NCBI GenBank assembly: GCA_964432205.1
Contig: CAYSMK010000003.1
Coordinates: 135,786-199,785, forward strand
Source: Geomobilibacter sp964432205
GTDB lineage: Bacteria; Desulfobacterota; Desulfuromonadia; Geobacterales; DSM-12255
Direction: 5' to 3'
DNA length: 64,000 nucleotides
This document shows positions 60,773 to 64,000 of this stretch, one piece after another (positions within the stretch are counted from its first letter, which is position 1; each line of letters begins with the position of its first letter). Both the position numbers and the translations under genes were made by a program. The notes beneath the pieces were generated by a model. That model did no database searches and was not told where the DNA came from. It worked only from the letters and a program-made list of their open reading frames with translations.

Positions 60773-61726
60773 CTACCCCTCCTGCCTGCGCGTCGGCAGC
60801 AGCCGGGCGAAGAGGGCCGGGATGCCGCGCACCAGACCGCCCGGCATGAACATGGTCATGAGGATCAGGACCAGACCGTAGATCACGATATCGTAGTCCT
60901 GAAAAGCCCGGAGCAGTTCCGGCAGCAGGGTGAGGAGCGCGGCGCCGATCAGGGAACCGTAGACGCTCCCCAGCCCGCCGACGATGACCATGGTCACCAG
61001 CTCCACGGAGAAATTGAACCCGAAGGAGGTGGGGGAGACGAACCCCATGGTGTGGGCATAGAGGCTGCCGGCGATGGAGGAGACGAACGCCGACAGGGCG
61101 AAGATCTGCACCTTGAGCAGCCGGACATTGACCCCCATGACCCGGGCCGCCACCTCCGAATCGTGGATGGCGCGCAGCGCCCGTCCGATCCTGGAATTGG
61201 CCAGGTTGAGGGAGAGCAGAACCGTCCCCAGGGTGAAGGCCCAGATGAGCCCGTAGTTCTTGAGGTCGCTGTCAAAGGCAACGGTCCCGATCTTCAACGG
61301 CGGGATGCCCGAAAACCCCGACGGGCCGCCGGTCAGTTCCGTCGCCTCGTTGAAGACGATGTAGAAGATGATCCCGAGCCCCAGGGTGGCCATGGCCAGG
61401 TAATGCCCCTTCAGTTTCAGGATCGGAAAACCGACGATGAACGCCAGGAGCGCCACGAACAGGGCGGTACCCCCCATGGCGAGCCAGGGGTTCACGCCAT
61501 AGGTGGCGCTCAGTATGCCCGAGGCATACGCCCCCAGGCCGAAGAAGCCGGCATGGCCGAGGGAGATCTGGCCGGCAAAGCCGAGCAGGAGGTTCAGGGC
61601 GATCGCCAGCATGGCATGGATGCCGACGAACACCAGTACGTTCATCAGGTAGCTGCCGGAAAGGGCCAGGGGCGCCACGATGGCGATGACGGCCAGAACG
61701 GCAAATTTGATCAGATCCCGGTTCAC
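60773..61726 (-). CDS. livM: Branched-chain amino acid-type ABC transporter permease LivM
   Basis: 317 aa, about 8-9 membrane helices. LivM markers: LNLLLGFAGQISLGHAGFFGLGAYASGIL, LPILK-like GFPILKLKGHYLAMATLGLGIIFYIVFNE and SRIGRALRAIHDSEVAARVMGVN with the EAA-type cytoplasmic loop. Inner-membrane permease pairing with LivH. 3 bp after livH. Confidence 0.93.
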   Translation of the reverse strand: MNRDLIKFAVLAVIAIVAPLALSGSYLMNVLVFVGIHAMLAIALNLLLGFAGQISLGHAGFFGLGAYASGILSATYGVNPWLAMGGTALFVALLAFIVGFPILKLKGHYLAMATLGLGIIFYIVFNEATELTGGPSGFSGIPPLKIGTVAFDSDLKNYGLIWAFTLGTVLLSLNLANSRIGRALRAIHDSEVAARVMGVNVRLLKVQIFALSAFVSSIAGSLYAHTMGFVSPTSFGFNFSVELVTMVIVGGLGSVYGSLIGAALLTLLPELLRAFQDYDIVIYGLVLILMTMFMPGGLVRGIPALFARLLPTRRQEG

Positions 61727-61729
61727 CGT

Positions 61730-62614
61730 CTATACCCTTTCGGTTTCGGCACCTTTGAACAGTCCCTGGGGCCGGATGAAGAGGATCAGGAGCAGGATGA
61801 CAAAGGCAATGGCATCCTTGTAACCGGAAGAGATCAGCCCGGCGCCGAGGGACTCCAGCACGCCGAGGATCAGCCCCCCCAGGACGGTGCCGAAGCCGCT
61901 GCTCATGCCGCCGATGATGGCGGCGCAGAACCCCTTGAGACCGAGCATGATCCCCACGTCGTAGGAGGTCATGGTGAGCGGGGCGATGATGATGCCGGCC
62001 ATGGAGCCCATGGCCGAGCTGATGACGAACGACAGGAGCACCATCCGGCGGACGTCGATGCCGATCAGGCTGGCGGCCCGGCTGTTGTAGGAACAGGCGC
62101 GCATCGCCTTGCCGCTGATGGTGTAGCTGAAAAAGAGCTTGCTGGCTGCGATCACGACCACGGTGATGGCAACGATCCAGAAATGCTGGGGCAGGAGCGA
62201 CGCCCCGGCGATCTCGATCGGGTCGCTGCCGCTGAAACTCGGCAGGGCGTGGGTATCCTTGCCCCAGACCAGCATGGCGAGCCCGCGGATCAGGATGCTG
62301 CCGCCGATGGTGATGATGACCAGGCTGAGCGGTGAGGCCGATTTGAGCGGCCTGATCGCCAGCCGCTCGAACAGGAGCCCCAGCAGCGTGGTGAACAGAA
62401 TGGCGCCGATGACGGCCAGCGCCAGGGGGAGTTTTGCTGTCTGCAGGAGGAAAAAGGAGAACATCCCCCCGAGCATGACAAACTCCCCCTGGGCGAAGTT
62501 GATGATGCCGGTTGCGTTGTAGATAATGGCAAATCCCAGTCCGATGAGTGCGTAGATGGCCCCGGATGCCAGGCCGGAGAAGAGGTACTGGGTTAGTTGG
62601 TCGAGAATGGTCAT
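61730..62614 (-). CDS. livH: Branched-chain amino acid-type ABC transporter permease LivH
   Basis: 294 aa. LivH markers: YLFSGLASGAIYALIGLGFAIIYNATGIINFAQGEFVMLGGM and GKAMRACSYNSRAASLIGIDVRRM (cytoplasmic coupling loop), ending with IRPQGLFKG. Inner-membrane permease. Separated from livK by 124 bp that contain repeat copy B. Confidence 0.93.
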   Translation of the reverse strand: MTILDQLTQYLFSGLASGAIYALIGLGFAIIYNATGIINFAQGEFVMLGGMFSFFLLQTAKLPLALAVIGAILFTTLLGLLFERLAIRPLKSASPLSLVIITIGGSILIRGLAMLVWGKDTHALPSFSGSDPIEIAGASLLPQHFWIVAITVVVIAASKLFFSYTISGKAMRACSYNSRAASLIGIDVRRMVLLSFVISSAMGSMAGIIIAPLTMTSYDVGIMLGLKGFCAAIIGGMSSGFGTVLGGLILGVLESLGAGLISSGYKDAIAFVILLLILFIRPQGLFKGAETERV

Positions 62615-62649
62615 GGGGTAAACAATATCCTAAATTCAAGGGATGTTCT

Positions 62650-62735
62650 CATAACCCCTCCCGGCCTCCCCTTAACTTAAGGGGAGGAGTAAAGATACCC
62701 CCTCTTAAGTTAAGAGGGGGACAGGGGGAGTTATG
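62650..62735. repeat. CATAAC...GTTATG-bounded palindromic element (copy B)
   Basis: 86 bp starting CATAACCCCTCCCGGCCTCC and ending GGGGGACAGGGGGAGTTATG. Left hairpin CCCCTTAACTTAAGGGG and right hairpin CCCCTCTTAAGTTAAGAGGGG are complementary at their centres, like copy A but with different central bases. It ends 4 bp from the livK stop codon, inside the livK-livH spacer. Confidence 0.78.
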
Positions 62736-62738
62736 CGT

Positions 62739-63881
62739 CTACTTGACCAGTGCCCAATCCTTGTTTTTCACCTCGACGAGGACGAAGGCGTCCTTGGTGA
62801 GCCCGGCATGGTCGGTTGCGGAGTAGTTGAAGATGCCGCCAATCCCGGCAAAATGGCTGGTCTTCTCAAGCTGGTCACGGATGGCCGCCGGGCTGTCCCC
62901 TCCCCGCTCGATGGCACCCTTCAGCAGCATGACCGCATCCCAGGCATGACCCCCGAAATGGTCACCCTCGGCCTTGAAATGCTTCTGGTAATCCTTGACG
63001 TACGCCATGAGCGAGGACTTCTGCTTGTCGGACGTGGGCAGGACATCGGCAACGATCACCCGGCCCGACGGCAGGATGATCCCTTCCGCAGCGTCACCGG
63101 CCAGGCCGATGAACTTCTTGGACGAAACGCCGTGGCTCATGAACAGCGGCAGCTTGACCCCGAGCTGCTTGACGTTGCGGGCAACGACCGCCGGCCCCGG
63201 GTTGGTTCCCCAGCAGATGACGGCCTGGGCCTGACTCCCCTTGATCTTGGTCAGCTGGGGGGTCATGTCCGTGTCCTTGGGACCGTAGGTGTCGTCCTGG
63301 ACGATCTGGATGCCGAACTTGGCGGCATTGGCCTTCAACTGCTCCCGCCCCGACGAACCGAAGCCGTCGGACACGGTCAGAATGGCGACCTTCGTAATCT
63401 TTTTCCGGTTCAGGTGCTCAAAGATCTTGGCCACTGCCAGGCTATCGTTCTGCGCAGTCTTGAAGACCCATTTCTTGACCGGATCGGTGATCTTGCTCCC
63501 GGCGGCGCAGGAGATGAGCGGCACCCCGGCCCTTTCCACCACGTCGATGATGGCCATGGAGTCGCCGGTGGTGCTCGGTCCGACAATCGCCACCACGCGG
63601 TCATTCTTGATCAGTTTGTTGGCCAGTTGGACCGCCTTGGTGGTATCCCCCTGGGTATCGTAGGCGATCAGCTGCAGTTTGCGCCCCTTGACGCCGCCGG
63701 CGGCATTGATCTCGTCCACCACCATCTGGGCCGTATTGCGCTCGGGCTCGCCGAGGAAGGAAGCGGGACCGGTGATGGCAAAGAGGCCGCCGATCTTGAT
63801 CGGCTCAGCCGCAAAGGCGAACGAACAGCAGAGCAGGATGCAGCTGACAACTGTTGCGAAGAGAACGGATGCTGTTTTCAT
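62739..63881 (-). CDS. livK: Branched-chain amino acid-type ABC transporter substrate-binding protein LivK
   Basis: 380 aa. Signal peptide to SFAFA, then IKIGGLFAITGPASFLGEPERNTAQMVVDEINAAGGVKGRKLQLIAYDTQGD, the usual periplasmic binding protein start, and IVGPSTTGDSMAIIDVVERAGVPLISCAAGS. AAGGAGG precedes ATG 63881. Binds the ligand imported by LivHMGF; with paaK in the operon, an aromatic acid such as phenylacetate is possible instead of leucine. Confidence 0.92.
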   Translation of the reverse strand: MKTASVLFATVVSCILLCCSFAFAAEPIKIGGLFAITGPASFLGEPERNTAQMVVDEINAAGGVKGRKLQLIAYDTQGDTTKAVQLANKLIKNDRVVAIVGPSTTGDSMAIIDVVERAGVPLISCAAGSKITDPVKKWVFKTAQNDSLAVAKIFEHLNRKKITKVAILTVSDGFGSSGREQLKANAAKFGIQIVQDDTYGPKDTDMTPQLTKIKGSQAQAVICWGTNPGPAVVARNVKQLGVKLPLFMSHGVSSKKFIGLAGDAAEGIILPSGRVIVADVLPTSDKQKSSLMAYVKDYQKHFKAEGDHFGGHAWDAVMLLKGAIERGGDSPAAIRDQLEKTSHFAGIGGIFNYSATDHAGLTKDAFVLVEVKNKDWALVK

Positions 63882-64000
63882 GCGCGTGATTCCTCCTTGA
63901 AGCGGAATATGACTCCCCCCAACCCCATCTTAAGGAACATGCTGACTACTCGACATCGTTTCTTCCCCCACCCATCCCTCCCCCGCTGGACCCTCTGGGG

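Noticed and set aside
61272..62639. 455-codon minus-strand frame spanning livH and livM
   Set aside because: Out of frame with both permeases, which are intact and motif-complete; no frameshift or fusion is needed.

Overview
The window reads as chromosome of a Geobacteraceae-type bacterium (Geobacter or a close relative). The pointers are a GEMM-I riboswitch of the cyclic AMP-GMP class seen in Geobacter, a geopeptide-type radical SAM locus, an archaeal-style split glutamate synthase, and several -24/-12 (sigma-54) promoters. Most genes are GC-rich. A stretch around 4.4-5.9 kb is visibly AT-richer. I saw no rRNA, tRNA, CRISPR array, transposase or phage gene.

Layout. 0-2.3 kb: the tail of an MtaA/UroD-type corrinoid methyltransferase and its ASKHA/ferredoxin reductive activator. 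2.5-8.6 kb: methyltransferase, M20 peptidase, MucR-type regulator, RlmD-type RNA methyltransferase, TPR protein and IHF/HU. 8.6-15.3 kb: an envelope cluster (OmpA-type protein, periplasmic protein, lipoprotein), Na/Pi cotransporter, creatininase-family protein and DUF3187 protein. 15.3-24.6 kb (minus strand): a five-gene split glutamate synthase operon behind a strong sigma-54 promoter, then a PilZ protein, a DUF1858 protein, an aminotransferase and coaD. 24.6-27.5 kb: rsmD, a class II aldolase-like protein and dgt.

27.6-37 kb: a cGAMP-type riboswitch in front of an exported basic protein, then acyl-CoA synthetase and a fadN-fadA-fadE beta-oxidation block with a metallo-hydrolase. 37-46 kb: a self-contained uptake and degradation island (sigma-54 activator, hydantoinase/oxoprolinase A and B subunits, NCS1 permease, Tsx-like outer-membrane channel), with a -24/-12 promoter and three copies of ATTCA-N4-TGAAT. 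46-48 kb: etfBA under a sigma-70 promoter that overlaps a perfect palindrome. This ETF is the probable electron acceptor of the fadE product, now separated from it by the island.

48.2-57.8 kb is the least understood part. It holds a palindromic mobile-looking repeat, then a sigma-54 promoter with repeated TGTAACA-type palindromes driving two unknown small proteins. A 32-34 residue geopeptide-like precursor with its radical SAM maturase lies on the minus strand. Divergent from it are a TonB-dependent receptor, a periplasmic binding protein and a sensor kinase, and a sigma-54 response regulator faces them with a DUF559 nuclease gene wedged between. 57.9-63.9 kb is a livKHMGF-paaK operon on the minus strand for branched-chain or aromatic acid uptake and CoA activation.

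Intergenic spaces carry two classes of repeats: C/G-rich palindromes, several bounded by CATAAC...GTTATG, and fold-back elements made of 5-7 base tandem units. Function calls rest on motifs read by eye; no database search was run.
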